This document shows, in pieces, positions 16,251 through 25,200 of a DNA stretch of 64,000 bases (positions are counted from its first letter, which is position 1; every line of letters begins with the position of its first letter). Under the pieces are notes generated by a model, which saw only the letters and a program-made list of their open reading frames with translations, was not told the origin of the DNA and did not search any database. The position numbers and the translations under genes were made by a program. The stretch spans positions 1 to 64,000 of the forward strand of contig SVKV01000002.1 of NCBI GenBank assembly GCA_015068305.1, in the 5' to 3' direction. Origin of the DNA: Oscillospiraceae bacterium. GTDB taxonomy: Bacteria > Bacillota > Clostridia > Oscillospirales > Oscillospiraceae.

Positions 16251-16705
16251 TATTTGCAAAAATGACAGAAAAACATGTGGCCCAGGTGGCAGAGCTGGAA
16301 ACGATCTGCTTCGGCACCGCCGCATGGAGCGAAAAAAGCATTGCATCGGAACTGAATAATGTGCTTTCTTTGTGGATCGTTGCTGTGGAGGAGGAAAAGG
16401 TCCTGGGTTATGTGGGATCCCAGACGGTGATGGGGGAGACGGATATGATGAATGTGGCCGTCCACCCGGATTACCGCAAACAGGGCATTGCCACCGGTCT
16501 GATCACAGAACTGATCGGGGCGCTGAAAAAGCGGGAAAGCCATTGCCTGACATTGGAGGTCCGTGCATCCAATGAACCGGCTAAGAACCTTTATAAAATG
16601 CTGGATTTTGAAGAAATCGGAATCCGAAAGAATTACTACCGAAATCCCAGAGAAGATGCACTGATTCTGCGAAAGGAGTGGCAAAATGAATATTCTGGCA
16701 ATTGA
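16247..16705 (+). CDS. rimI: Ribosomal-protein-alanine N-acetyltransferase RimI-like
   Basis: 152-residue GNAT protein. The acetyl-CoA loop is VHPDYRKQGIATGLI, followed by LEVRASNEPAKNLYKMLDFEEIGIRKNYY, the typical RimI ending with the catalytic Tyr. In Firmicutes rimI commonly sits beside tsaD, as here. It overlaps polA by 4 bases and tsaD by 20. It acetylates the N-terminus of ribosomal protein S18 in E. coli; targets in Clostridia may be broader. Confidence 0.9.
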   Translation: MIFAKMTEKHVAQVAELETICFGTAAWSEKSIASELNNVLSLWIVAVEEEKVLGYVGSQTVMGETDMMNVAVHPDYRKQGIATGLITELIGALKKRESHCLTLEVRASNEPAKNLYKMLDFEEIGIRKNYYRNPREDALILRKEWQNEYSGN

Positions 16706-17702
16706 ATCCTCCTGCGATGAAACTGCTGTGGCCATCGTCCGGGATGGGCGGGAAGTGCTCACCGACTGCATCGCATCCCAGGTTGCCCTCCACCGGGAAT
16801 ACGGCGGCGTAGTGCCGGAGATCGCATCCCGGAAACATATCGAAGCCATCTACGGTCTTGCAGACCAGGCTCTGGAAAATGCCAACCTGACCCGCGGGGA
16901 TATTGATGCTGCGGCGGTAACCTATGCCCCGGGCCTCATCGGCGCGGTGCTGGTGGGTGTGAATTTTGCCAAGGCTGCGGCCATGGCGCTGAATGTGCCG
17001 CTGATTCCGGTCCATCACATCCGGGGCCACATTGCGGCAAACTACCTGGCCTATCCGGAGCTGGAGCCTCCGTTCCTGTGTTTGGTGGTTTCCGGCGGCC
17101 ATACCATGATCATCGAGGTCAAGGACTACACCGATATGCGGATTCTGGGCACGACGCTGGATGATGCTGCCGGTGAGTGCTTTGATAAGGTGGGCCGTGT
17201 GCTGGGGATGCCCTATCCCGGCGGCGCAGCCCTGGACAAGGCAGCCCAGCAGGGAGATGAACGCAAATACAGCCTGCCGGTGGCCAAGCCCGGTGAGAAT
17301 CCATACAATATGAGCTTCTCCGGACTGAAAACGGCCACGCTGAATCTCATTCACCATGCCCAGCAGGTGGGGGAGGAGCTGGATGTGCCCAGCCTCTGCG
17401 CAGCCTTCACAGCTGCGGTTTCCGAAACCCTGGTGCCGAGGGTGGTGCGGGCGCTGGAGGAAACCGGATACAAGAAGGTCGCCGTTGCCGGCGGCGTCGC
17501 TGCAAACTCCCGCATCCGGAGAGATATCCTGGCTGCGGCGGAAAAACTGGGTGCAGAGGTTTACATGCCGCCGCTGAAACTCTGCGGCGACAACGGGGCC
17601 ATGATCGGAGCCCAGGCCTATTACGAGTACAAATCCGGCCATGTGGCGGATATGAGCCTCAATGCCTATGCCACCAAATCCATTCTGGGTGAAGCACTGT
17701 AA
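16686..17702 (+). CDS. tsaD: tRNA N6-adenosine threonylcarbamoyltransferase TsaD
   Basis: TsaD with TsaB/TsaE makes the t6A37 base of ANN-decoding tRNAs. The 338 residues start ILAIESSCDETAVAI, carry the metal-binding HHIRGH (HxxxH), LVVSGGHTMI, the GECFDKVGRVLG loop, SFSGLKTA, and AVAGGVAANSRIR with the final LCGDNGAMIG. tsaB and tsaE are not in this window. It is the last gene of the T-box-controlled operon and is followed by a strong terminator. Confidence 0.96.
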   Translation: MNILAIESSCDETAVAIVRDGREVLTDCIASQVALHREYGGVVPEIASRKHIEAIYGLADQALENANLTRGDIDAAAVTYAPGLIGAVLVGVNFAKAAAMALNVPLIPVHHIRGHIAANYLAYPELEPPFLCLVVSGGHTMIIEVKDYTDMRILGTTLDDAAGECFDKVGRVLGMPYPGGAALDKAAQQGDERKYSLPVAKPGENPYNMSFSGLKTATLNLIHHAQQVGEELDVPSLCAAFTAAVSETLVPRVVRALEETGYKKVAVAGGVAANSRIRRDILAAAEKLGAEVYMPPLKLCGDNGAMIGAQAYYEYKSGHVADMSLNAYATKSILGEAL

Positions 17703-17708
17703 ACATAA

Positions 17709-17740
17709 TGCGGAAGATGATTCATCTTCCGCATTTTTGT
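17709..17740 (+). terminator. Terminator after tsaD
   Basis: ATGCGGAAGATGA (17709-17721) pairs with TCATCTTCCGCAT (17723-17735), followed by a T-run. It is one of the strongest hairpins in the window. Confidence 0.93.
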
Positions 17741-18088
17741 ATTTTGTTGTATCTTTATGCATAATATTTGTTGCCGGTGAAACCGGGGACAGAAATGTAA
17801 AGTTAAAAGTTTGAAGTTTACAAGGATTCGGGATGTTCGACTGATTTTGACAGCTTTTTCTGAGCAGACAGTCTGTGGAAAAAGCTGTGGAATGTGTTGA
17901 ATACTTTCATGGATAACTGAATTGAATGATTTTTGAAAAATGGAAAAGATGGAGAATTCCGAACTTTTCAGCATAAAATGGTAAACATAAACAAATAAAA
18001 TCAACAAAAATGTTTCATTTTGTAATAATCGGCAAACTGTTAAAAAATCCTGTGGATTTCTGCAGGTTTTGTGTAAAAACAGAGAAAT
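17741..18088. other. AT-rich gene-free stretch with TGTGGA motifs
   Basis: About 350 bases without a credible gene on either strand; the frames present lack ribosome sites. It is much more AT-rich than its neighbours. It holds TGTGGAAAA (17874), TGTGGAATG (17886), CATGGATAA (17908) and TGTGGATTT (18051), which resemble DnaA boxes on the minus strand (TTTTCCACA is the best). Function not determined. Confidence 0.4.
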
Positions 18089-18110
18089 CCGGCACCCAAA
18101 AGGGTGCCGG
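18089..18110 (-). terminator. Hairpin after the glycosidase gene
   Basis: Minus-strand CCGGCACCC / GGGTGCCGG with a TTTT loop, 20 bases past the stop, followed by ATTTCTCT. It is a likely terminator with an imperfect T-run. Confidence 0.7.
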
Positions 18111-18130
18111 ATGCGGAAAACATTTTTTGC

Positions 18131-19657
18131 TTACAGAACCAGGAAGGTGCAGGAGCCGGGAGCCAGCTCCAGCTTGCCGGCCTTCTGGGGCTCACCGCAG
18201 AGGCAGGGCAGCTCGTCATTTTCGCCGAGAACCAGTTCACGGCCATTGAGGAGCATGGTGCGGCTGCGCATGGAGCCGTTGCCGGTGAGGGTATAGCGGA
18301 CCGCATCGACAGGGAGATCCACGGTGGTGGTCTCGGTCCAGGAGTTGTTGATGATCAGATAGACGCAGCCTTCCTTGCCGTCGGCGCGGGAATGGGCAAA
18401 GACATGGGCGCCGGGGCGGATTGCTTCGCCGGAGTCATAAACAGTGTTGCCCATCAGCTTCTTCCACAGCAGGACGGAGAAGTAGCTGGGACGGGGGACG
18501 AAGGTGCCGTGCTTCAGCCAGCCGTAGTCGGAGGACGCCAGGGTGTTATGGAAGATGACGCCGTCGGTGACGGTGGCAAAGGAGCCGATTTCGTTCAGGG
18601 TGCGGATAACCTCAGCGTAGGTGGAAGCCCAGGTGTGACCGCCGGCACCGGCGTCGCCGGATTCAGTGACCCACATTTCTCCGTTAGGAGTTGCATACTT
18701 GTCCCGGTAGCTCAGGAAGCAGCGGGCGGTATGGGCAGCGGCACCCAGATATTCCTCGCTCATGCAGCCCTCAAAGGGGGTAAAGGCAGAGGGCATCATG
18801 GCAGCCATACGCTCGGAAACGCCGTTATAGTAGTGATAGGAGAAGATATCCAGCTTTTCCTCGCAGCCGTCCATCAAATCGCCGGTGGAGCAGTAGGCCA
18901 GTGCGGCAGCAATGCCTGCAGTTTCCTTGGCACCGCTGGTCCAGGGGTGGGGATTGCCGTCGGCATCCACGCTCATGGCATTGGGGTCAGTATCGGAAGG
19001 TCCGATGATGGCGCACTCGGGATAGTTCTCCCGGACCCACTTGTGGAAGATATCCTGGTCACGGCGGAAATCAGCTGCGGTATAGTCCTTGGGGAAACCG
19101 GTGGACTGGAGCATATTGGGCTCGTTGACAAACTCAACGGCTTCGATGGGGCAGCCCAGTTCCTTGGACAGGGCAAAAATCTTCTCAGCCTGGCTGGAAT
19201 TCCAGGGCTCATCGTGGCTGTGCAGACCGTCGCAGTTGGCAACAGAAATCTTCAGCTTGCCGTTAACGGCCTTGACGAAGTTGCACAGATTCACCCACTG
19301 CTCCTTGCGCAGGTGGTTAAAGTAGCCCTCGGGCATGCCGGTGCCATCAAAATCATAGTAGGTTCTGGTTGCCCAGGTGCCGGAAACACGAACCCAGCAG
19401 CTGCCCAGCTCCTTGGCCAGCTTGATCAGTCTGGGATTGGTGGTGTCGATGGGATCGTACCACTGGTGCATGGCAGCCATGCCCTTGGAAAAGTCCGGAG
19501 GGGGGACCTGCTCGGTGCCGTCCACCTGTGCGTCGGTGTATGCTTTCCAGAAGGTGCCGCCGGTGACCTCGGTCATTTCCACATTGTAGGAAATCAGACG
19601 GGGATTGACGGTGCGCAGTTCCTTCAGTTCAGCGGGATTCAGCGTAATATGGGCCAT
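18131..19657 (-). CDS. Heparanase-like (GH79-type) glycoside hydrolase, cytoplasmic
   Basis: 508 residues, no signal peptide or membrane segment. It has a (beta/alpha)8 clan-A core: the acid/base Glu179 in VEFVNEPN, HYYNG (275-279), and the nucleophile Glu332 in WVTESGDAGAGG. Then comes a segment like heparanase (RPSYFSVLLWKKLMG), and a C-terminal beta-sandwich (about 410-508). This order matches GH79, whose members cut beta-glucuronides, heparan-type chains or related glycans. Other clan-A families such as GH39 or GH30 are possible. It stands alone behind a strong promoter, with no transporter nearby. Confidence 0.72.
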   Translation of the reverse strand: MAHITLNPAELKELRTVNPRLISYNVEMTEVTGGTFWKAYTDAQVDGTEQVPPPDFSKGMAAMHQWYDPIDTTNPRLIKLAKELGSCWVRVSGTWATRTYYDFDGTGMPEGYFNHLRKEQWVNLCNFVKAVNGKLKISVANCDGLHSHDEPWNSSQAEKIFALSKELGCPIEAVEFVNEPNMLQSTGFPKDYTAADFRRDQDIFHKWVRENYPECAIIGPSDTDPNAMSVDADGNPHPWTSGAKETAGIAAALAYCSTGDLMDGCEEKLDIFSYHYYNGVSERMAAMMPSAFTPFEGCMSEEYLGAAAHTARCFLSYRDKYATPNGEMWVTESGDAGAGGHTWASTYAEVIRTLNEIGSFATVTDGVIFHNTLASSDYGWLKHGTFVPRPSYFSVLLWKKLMGNTVYDSGEAIRPGAHVFAHSRADGKEGCVYLIINNSWTETTTVDLPVDAVRYTLTGNGSMRSRTMLLNGRELVLGENDELPCLCGEPQKAGKLELAPGSCTFLVL

Positions 19658-19696
19658 GGGAATCAGTCTCCTTTATGCATATTTTTCCTAATACTT

Positions 19697-19725
19697 ATTA
19701 TAAAACGCCGCAAGACCCCCATCAA
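19697..19725 (-). promoter_or_regulatory. Sigma-A promoter of the glycosidase gene
   Basis: Minus strand TTGATG (19720-19725), a 17-base spacer and consensus TATAAT (19697-19702), followed about 30 bases later by AAGGAG and the ATG at 19657. Confidence 0.8.
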
Positions 19726-19847
19726 GGGACAAAAGAACCTTTTTGTGACCCGACCGGAAAAAGATTCTGCCGGATATTGGGGTTTCTGCACAAACCGGCT
19801 TGCAAAGATTGAGCGCATTTGGTAGGATAGAAAAAGAAGGTGATATC

Positions 19848-20480
19848 ATGAAACTGATCTACACGGATGCGGATATTGTGGTCTGCATCAAACCTGCCCG
19901 GGTGCTTTCCACTGACGAACCCGGCGGTGTGCCGGAGCTGGTGCGGGAAAAACTTGGCAATCCAAAGGCGGATATTCGCACCGTACACCGGCTGGACCGG
20001 GTGGTTTCGGGGCTGATGGTGCTGGCCAGAAATCCGAAGGCAGCATCGGAGCTCTCCCGGCAGATTCGGGATAATGAATTTGAAAAGGAATATCTGGCAG
20101 TGGTTCATGGTACTCCCGTTGAGGTAAGTGGAACATTCCGGGATCTTCTGGGCCGGGACAAAGCCAGGAAGATGACCTATGTGGCCCCGGAGCCAGCGAA
20201 GGGGGTCCAGGAGGCGATTCTGCATTATACCTGCCTGGAAAGCCGGGAGAATATGAGCCGTGTGCGGATTCGACTGGAAACGGGAAGGACCCACCAGATT
20301 CGGGTTCAGTTTGCCAGCCGGGGGATGCCTCTGGTGGGGGAGCGGAAGTACAGTGAGCGGAATGACCCTTGTGAGATTGCCCTCTGGTCTTACCGGCTCG
20401 GATTTTCTCATCCCGCCACGGGAGAGAAAATGGAATTCATCCAGGAACCGCCGGAATGCTATCCCTGGACGGAGGTATGA
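19848..20480 (+). CDS. RluA-family pseudouridine synthase
   Basis: 210 residues. The catalytic motif is HRLDRVVSGLMVLAR (usually HRLDxxTSG), preceded by the ADIVVCIKPARVLS opening and followed by KEYLAVVHG and LETGRTHQIRVQFASRGMPLVGERKY. There is no N-terminal S4 domain, as in RluA/TruC-like short members. The RNA target is not predictable. ATG 19848 is chosen with AAGAAGG upstream. The stop lies directly before the next gene. Confidence 0.92.
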   Translation: MKLIYTDADIVVCIKPARVLSTDEPGGVPELVREKLGNPKADIRTVHRLDRVVSGLMVLARNPKAASELSRQIRDNEFEKEYLAVVHGTPVEVSGTFRDLLGRDKARKMTYVAPEPAKGVQEAILHYTCLESRENMSRVRIRLETGRTHQIRVQFASRGMPLVGERKYSERNDPCEIALWSYRLGFSHPATGEKMEFIQEPPECYPWTEV

Positions 20481-20738
20481 ATGGACTGCTATAAATTTGT
20501 GCAAAACCGGGACTGTGAATTCTTTCCCTGCCATAAAGGAATCGGCTGTGAGGAATTCAACTGCTTGTTTTGTTATTGTCCCCTGTATGCGCTTGGCGAC
20601 AAATGCGGCGGAAACTTTACCTATCTGGAAAACGGCATCAAGGATTGCAGCAATTGTTCCATTCCCCACCGCCGGGAAAATTACGAATTTGTCATGAGCA
20701 AAATGGACCAGATTATGGAACTGGCGAAGAAAAAATAA
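20481..20738 (+). CDS. Small cysteine-rich protein (PF04071-like)
   Basis: 85 residues with eleven cysteines: C3, C12, C17, then CEEFNCLFCYCPLY, DKCGGNF and DCSNCSIPHRR. The spacing and the CFCPLY/CGGNF words match the cysteine-rich small domain family, probably a metal (zinc or Fe-S) binding fold. The C-terminal 25 residues form a charged helix. The ATG starts one base after the pseudouridine synthase stop, so they are cotranslated. Function unknown. Confidence 0.8.
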   Translation: MDCYKFVQNRDCEFFPCHKGIGCEEFNCLFCYCPLYALGDKCGGNFTYLENGIKDCSNCSIPHRRENYEFVMSKMDQIMELAKKK

Positions 20739-20739
20739 A

Positions 20740-20771
20740 AGGATCCACCCCGGATGGGGTGGATCTTTTTT
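20740..20771 (+). terminator. Terminator after the Cys-rich gene
   Basis: GATCCACCCC (20742-20751) and GGGGTGGATC (20756-20765) with a GGAT loop, then TTTTTT. Confidence 0.92.
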
Positions 20772-20861
20772 GGCGGAGGAGAAGGGATTTGAACCCTTGC
20801 ACCCTGTAACAGGCCTACGAGATTTCGAGTCACGCCTCTTCGACCACTTGAGTACTCCTCC
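20771..20861 (-). tRNA. tRNA-Ser (anticodon CGA)
   Basis: Read on the minus strand this is a 91-base class II tRNA with encoded CCA. The acceptor is GGAGGAG/CTCCTCC with discriminator G, the D-arm is CTC...GAG with GG in the loop, the anticodon loop is CTCGAAA, there is a long variable arm (CCTG TTA CAGG), and the T-arm is AAGGG TTCAAAT CCCTT. The anticodon CGA reads UCG. The anticodon stem CGTGA/TCTCG has a U-U mismatch in the middle pair (29-41), which is unusual. Confidence 0.95.
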
Positions 20862-20878
20862 ATATGATGAACGGAGTT

Positions 20879-20907
20879 ATTATATCAGCGGTCACGGTGA
20901 AAATCAA
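20879..20907 (-). promoter_or_regulatory. Promoter of the tRNA-Ser gene
   Basis: Minus strand TTGATT (20902-20907), a 17-base spacer and TATAAT (20879-20884), ending about 18 bases before the mature 5' end. Confidence 0.75.
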
Positions 20908-20922
20908 GAGAAAGTTGGCTTT

Positions 20923-21999
20923 TTACAGGGTGCGGATCATCTCGGGGGTGATGTTTTCCATCAGCGCCACAACCATCTGCACAGCAGCTTCAAAATCAAA
21001 CCCGGAGCTGATGCAGTTGGTGGAATGGGCATAACGGACCGGGATTCCGGCTACAATGGAAGGAGCACCCACCAGAGCTGTCTGGATGGAGGCAGCGTTG
21101 TTACCGCCGCCCTGACGGACGGATTCCTGGACCGGAATGCTCTTTCTGGCGGCCAAGTCCAGCGCAAACCGCTGATACCGGGGAGCGCAGATGGCGGAAA
21201 CATCCATGTGGCGGAACATGGGGCCTTTCTTCAGGGCGGTTTGCACCGCATAGGGTTCCGTGAAGGTATCGTCGGCAGGGCAGCCCTCCATGACGATGGC
21301 GATATCGGGATGGATGTGGTGGACGGTGACCTTGCTGTTCCGGGGGCCCAGCTCTTCCTGGGTGGACAGAACGGCGATCACATCGCAGGGCAGCTCCCTG
21401 CCCTCCATCCGGTGCAGGGCTTCCAGCATGGCGGCGCAGCCGATGCGGCAGTCGAAGGCTTTGCCGAACATCAGGTCGTGCTTTTCGTCGTAATGGAATT
21501 TGGTATCCGGCACCACGGGCTCACCCATACGGATATGGAATTCCTTCACGGCCTCCTCGGCGCTGCAGGCACCGATGTCAATGACCATGTTGTCAATATC
21601 CAGGGCGGGGTTCGCCTTTTCACCGGCACTCATGAAATGCACCGGCTTGGAGGCAATGATGCCGGGGATGTATTCGCCCAGGGCATTTCGGACCAGAACT
21701 TTGGAAGAAACCAGAGCGTTCTTGTTCCAGCTGCCCAGAGGCAGGAAACGCAGAGTTCCGTTGGGCTTGATGGAATGAATGATGAAGCCTACCTCATCGG
21801 AGTGGGCATCCAGCATCAGAACCGGCTTGGTGCCCGTGTTTTCCTTTCGGTAAATGTAGAGATTCCGCAGGAAATCCTCCTCCAGACGGCCCAGGGGGGC
21901 GGCATATTTTCTTGCAACCTCCACGACTGCGTCCTCGAAGCCGGAGGCGCCGGGGGCATCGGACAGCTCCTGAATCATGGTGAGTGTGCGCTTATCCAT
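20923..21999 (-). CDS. M42 family metallo-aminopeptidase
   Basis: 358 residues, cytoplasmic. M42 enzymes are large oligomeric di-zinc (or cobalt) aminopeptidases that trim short peptides. Metal ligands are visible in LMLDAHSDEVGFI, the internal Asp after CRIGC, the catalytic pair in STQEELGPRNSKV, and the final His in ARYAHSTNCISSG. The preferred start is ATG 21999 with AGAGG eight bases before it; the earlier ATG at 22023 would add eight residues and lacks a ribosome site. Monocistronic. Confidence 0.93.
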   Translation of the reverse strand: MDKRTLTMIQELSDAPGASGFEDAVVEVARKYAAPLGRLEEDFLRNLYIYRKENTGTKPVLMLDAHSDEVGFIIHSIKPNGTLRFLPLGSWNKNALVSSKVLVRNALGEYIPGIIASKPVHFMSAGEKANPALDIDNMVIDIGACSAEEAVKEFHIRMGEPVVPDTKFHYDEKHDLMFGKAFDCRIGCAAMLEALHRMEGRELPCDVIAVLSTQEELGPRNSKVTVHHIHPDIAIVMEGCPADDTFTEPYAVQTALKKGPMFRHMDVSAICAPRYQRFALDLAARKSIPVQESVRQGGGNNAASIQTALVGAPSIVAGIPVRYAHSTNCISSGFDFEAAVQMVVALMENITPEMIRTL

Positions 22000-22032
22000 G
22001 TTATGATCCTCTCTTTCGGACATTTTTTATAA

Positions 22033-22061
22033 ATTGTACCGCTGTTGTTTGTCAAAGTCAA
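22033..22061 (-). promoter_or_regulatory. Promoter of the M42 peptidase gene
   Basis: Minus strand TTGACT (22056-22061), a 17-base spacer and TACAAT (22033-22038). Confidence 0.65.
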
Positions 22062-22124
22062 TGGCAGGATAGTTAGAAACTCGGGCCTGTTTGTGAATTT
22101 ATTGAAACATTTTTCCGATATATC

Positions 22125-22169
22125 TTGAATTGGAAAAGAACACATGGTAAGATGGTTGCAAATGCAACC
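22125..22169 (+). promoter_or_regulatory. ABC transporter promoter with adjacent palindrome
   Basis: TTGAAT (22125-22130), a 17-base spacer and TAAGAT (22148-22153). Immediately after the -10 lies the palindrome GGTTGCAAATGCAACC (22154-22169), placed over the transcription start, so it could be a repressor site. No regulator gene is adjacent. Confidence 0.55.
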
Positions 22170-22205
22170 ATATTGGATCCTCCGGCGGGAGAAAGAGGGA
22201 ACACA

Positions 22206-25200
22206 ATGCTTCAAATTAAGGATATCCGAAAAACATATGTTACCGGCGAGCTGGTGCAGACCGCCCTGGATGGGGTCAGTCTGAATCTGCGGGACAATGA
22301 GTTCGTGGCGATTCTGGGTCCCAGCGGCTCCGGTAAGACCACCTTGCTCAACGTCATCGGCGGCCTGGACCGTTATGACAGCGGCGACCTGGTGATTAAC
22401 GGCATTTCCACAAGAAAATACTCGGACCGGGACTGGGATTCTTACCGAAACCATACCATCGGCTTTGTGTTTCAGAGCTACAATCTGATTCCCCATCAGT
22501 CGGTCCTGGCCAATGTGGAACTGGCACTGACGATTTCCGGTATCTCCCGTTCCGAGCGCCGCAGAAGGGCAGCCAAGGCACTGGCGGATGTGGGCCTGGG
22601 CAATCAGCTCCATAAGAAGCCCAACCAGATGTCCGGCGGTCAGATGCAGCGGGTGGCCATTGCCCGCGCCCTGGTCAATGACCCGGATATCCTGCTGGCC
22701 GACGAGCCCACCGGCGCCCTGGATTCCGAGACCAGCGTGCAGGTCATGGAACTTCTGAAGGAAGTGTCCAGGGACCGGCTGGTGGTGATGGTCACCCACA
22801 ACCCGGAGCTGGCAGAGGACTATGCAAACCGCATCGTCCGGGTGAAGGACGGCCGGATCATCGATGATACCAATGCATTTATCGTGGATGAAACCGGCAT
22901 GGCGGCACCCAAGCATAAAAACATGGGCAAATCCTCCATGTCCTTCTGGACAGCCATGGCCCTGAGCTTCAACAACCTGCGGACCAAAAAGGCAAGAACC
23001 TTTTTGACTGCCTTTGCAGGCTCCATCGGTATCATCGGCATTGCGCTGATCATGTCACTGTCCACAGGCTTCCAGAAATACATTGACAAAATCCAGGCGG
23101 ATACCCTGTCCAACTATCCGCTGACCATTCAGACGGAAACCTCTGATATGGGTTCCATGTTTGCGGCCTTCGGTGCGTCCCTGGCGGAGGCAAGAAACGC
23201 TGATGAAGGCGTGGTGGTGGAACAGCAGATGATCGCCCAGATGTTTGCCCAGATCGGTTCCAACGACCTGGAATCCTTCAAGCGGCATCTGGAAAGACAT
23301 TATGATGAAGTGGACCACACCGTCAGCTCCATCAAATACAGCTACGGGATCAAACCGCGGATCTATGTCCGGGATGACGAAGAACGGATTCTCCAGGCAA
23401 ATCCCGCAACCCTCTTCAACAAGCTCATGGGCAATTCCTTCATGGCCAGTTACATGGCATCGGATATTTTCTATGAGATGATCGATAACCGGGAGATTCT
23501 GGAATCTCAGTATGAGGTGCTTCGAGGCAGATGGCCGGAAGAATACAATGAGATGATCGTTGTTCTGTCGGACCCCAGCCAGATTACCGACTATATGGCC
23601 TATACCCTGGGCCTGAAGGATGCGGATCTGCTGGATGGGCTCATGGACAAAATCATGGCGGGTGAGGATGTGGAGTCCGTTTCTGATACGGAAGAATGGA
23701 CCTACGAAAACCTGCTGAATCTGGAATTGCGGCTGGTGGATGTTTCGTATCTTTACAAGTATAACGAGGAGTACAATATCTGGGAAGATATGTCCGATGA
23801 TGAAAACCATATGGAATCGGTTTTTGAAGCGTCGGAGCCCCTCCAGATTGTGGGTATTGTCTGTGCCAGAGAAGGTGTCAATGCCACGGCTCTTTCCGCC
23901 GGTGTTGCCTATACCTCCGGTCTGACCGGCCGTGTGATCGAGCGGGCAAAGGAATCGGAGCTGGTCAAAGCCCAGCTTGCGGACCGGGAAGTGGATGTGT
24001 TTTCCGGAAGCCGCTTCGATGAGGAGGCAGAAACCTCCCTGAACTTTGAGAATATGATCTCTGTGGACGGAAATGCGATCTCCTCTGCCTTTGGCATGAA
24101 TATTTCCACAGACAGCATCCTGTCCATGCTGAAAGGATATCTGCAGGAAGTGATGTCTTCCGTTAAGGTGGATACCGCCCCTGCCCAGAACGCATTTCTG
24201 GATGCTTTCAGTCAAATGGCCCGGGAAATGTTGCAGCAGTATGTGGCAGCCAACGCCGATGCCAGCGGAGAAGCAAAGCTCTATCTGACCGAGGCAGAAG
24301 GCCTGGTTGACGGATATCTTGCCGGAGAAAGCGCCAAGGCTAAAATTCAGAGTCTGTCGGATTCTTACTCCGTACCCGCAGATGCCTTTGCTCAGATATA
24401 CCGGCCGCTGCTGCTGGGACTGGTAACCGGCACCATTGCGGAGGATTTGCAGGCCGAGCAGGCTCCTGCTCCCAGCTCTTCCGGCGCATCCGACCCGACA
24501 GAACCTGCGGCTCCGGAAGAACCTGCGGCGGAAACCACACCGCCCTCCGGTGGCTCCGAGGAGACCACGCCTCCCTCCGGCGGCGCTGAGGAGACCACGC
24601 CACCTTCTGACGGCTCTGAGGAGACCACGCCTCCCTCCGGCGGCTCCGAGGAAACCACGCCTCCTTCCGACGGCTCCGAGGAGACCACGCCTCCTTCCGA
24701 TGGTTTTGAAGAAACGACACCTCCCTCCGACGATACCGAGGAGACTACACCTCCTGAGGAGGAAGAAGAACCGACAGAACCGGATATCGGGATCGACACC
24801 GACCAGTTCCACGGTACCATTACCGCCGGAGAAATCGACGGCATCGTTTCTTCCTACATGTCCGGCTCCGTTGTCCAGGGTGCCGCTTCCGTCATGGGCG
24901 CAAAAATGATGGAAACCACGATCCAGAGCATTCTGATGCAGAAGATTTCTGAGTTCGGCGGTCGGCTGGCCTCCTTTATCGGCAGCTCCTTTACGGTGGA
25001 CGGCAATAAAATTGCCAATGCCTTCCAGTTCAACATGACCGAAGAGGACCTGCAGCGGCTGATGATGACCATGTCCGGCCAGAACCGGGAATACAGTGCC
25101 GATGCCAATCTGAGAAGCCTGGGCTATGCCCGTCTGGAAAAGCCCTACTCCATGTCCATTTATCTGGTGGATTTTGCGGCGAAGGAGGAATTCATTGCCT

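Noticed and set aside
17741-18088. Chromosomal replication origin
   Set aside because: dnaA, dnaN, rpmH and other origin genes are absent and DnaA-box matches are partial.
24530-24765. Possible CRISPR-like array
   Set aside because: Repeats are contiguous, in frame and without unique spacers; they encode a protein linker. No cas genes or spacer-repeat pattern occur anywhere in the window.
24340-24844. Minus-strand frames with regular Ser/Gly/Val or Trp/Ser/Arg repeats that look like a repeat protein
   Set aside because: They are translations of the ETTPPS-coding repeats in the wrong strand.
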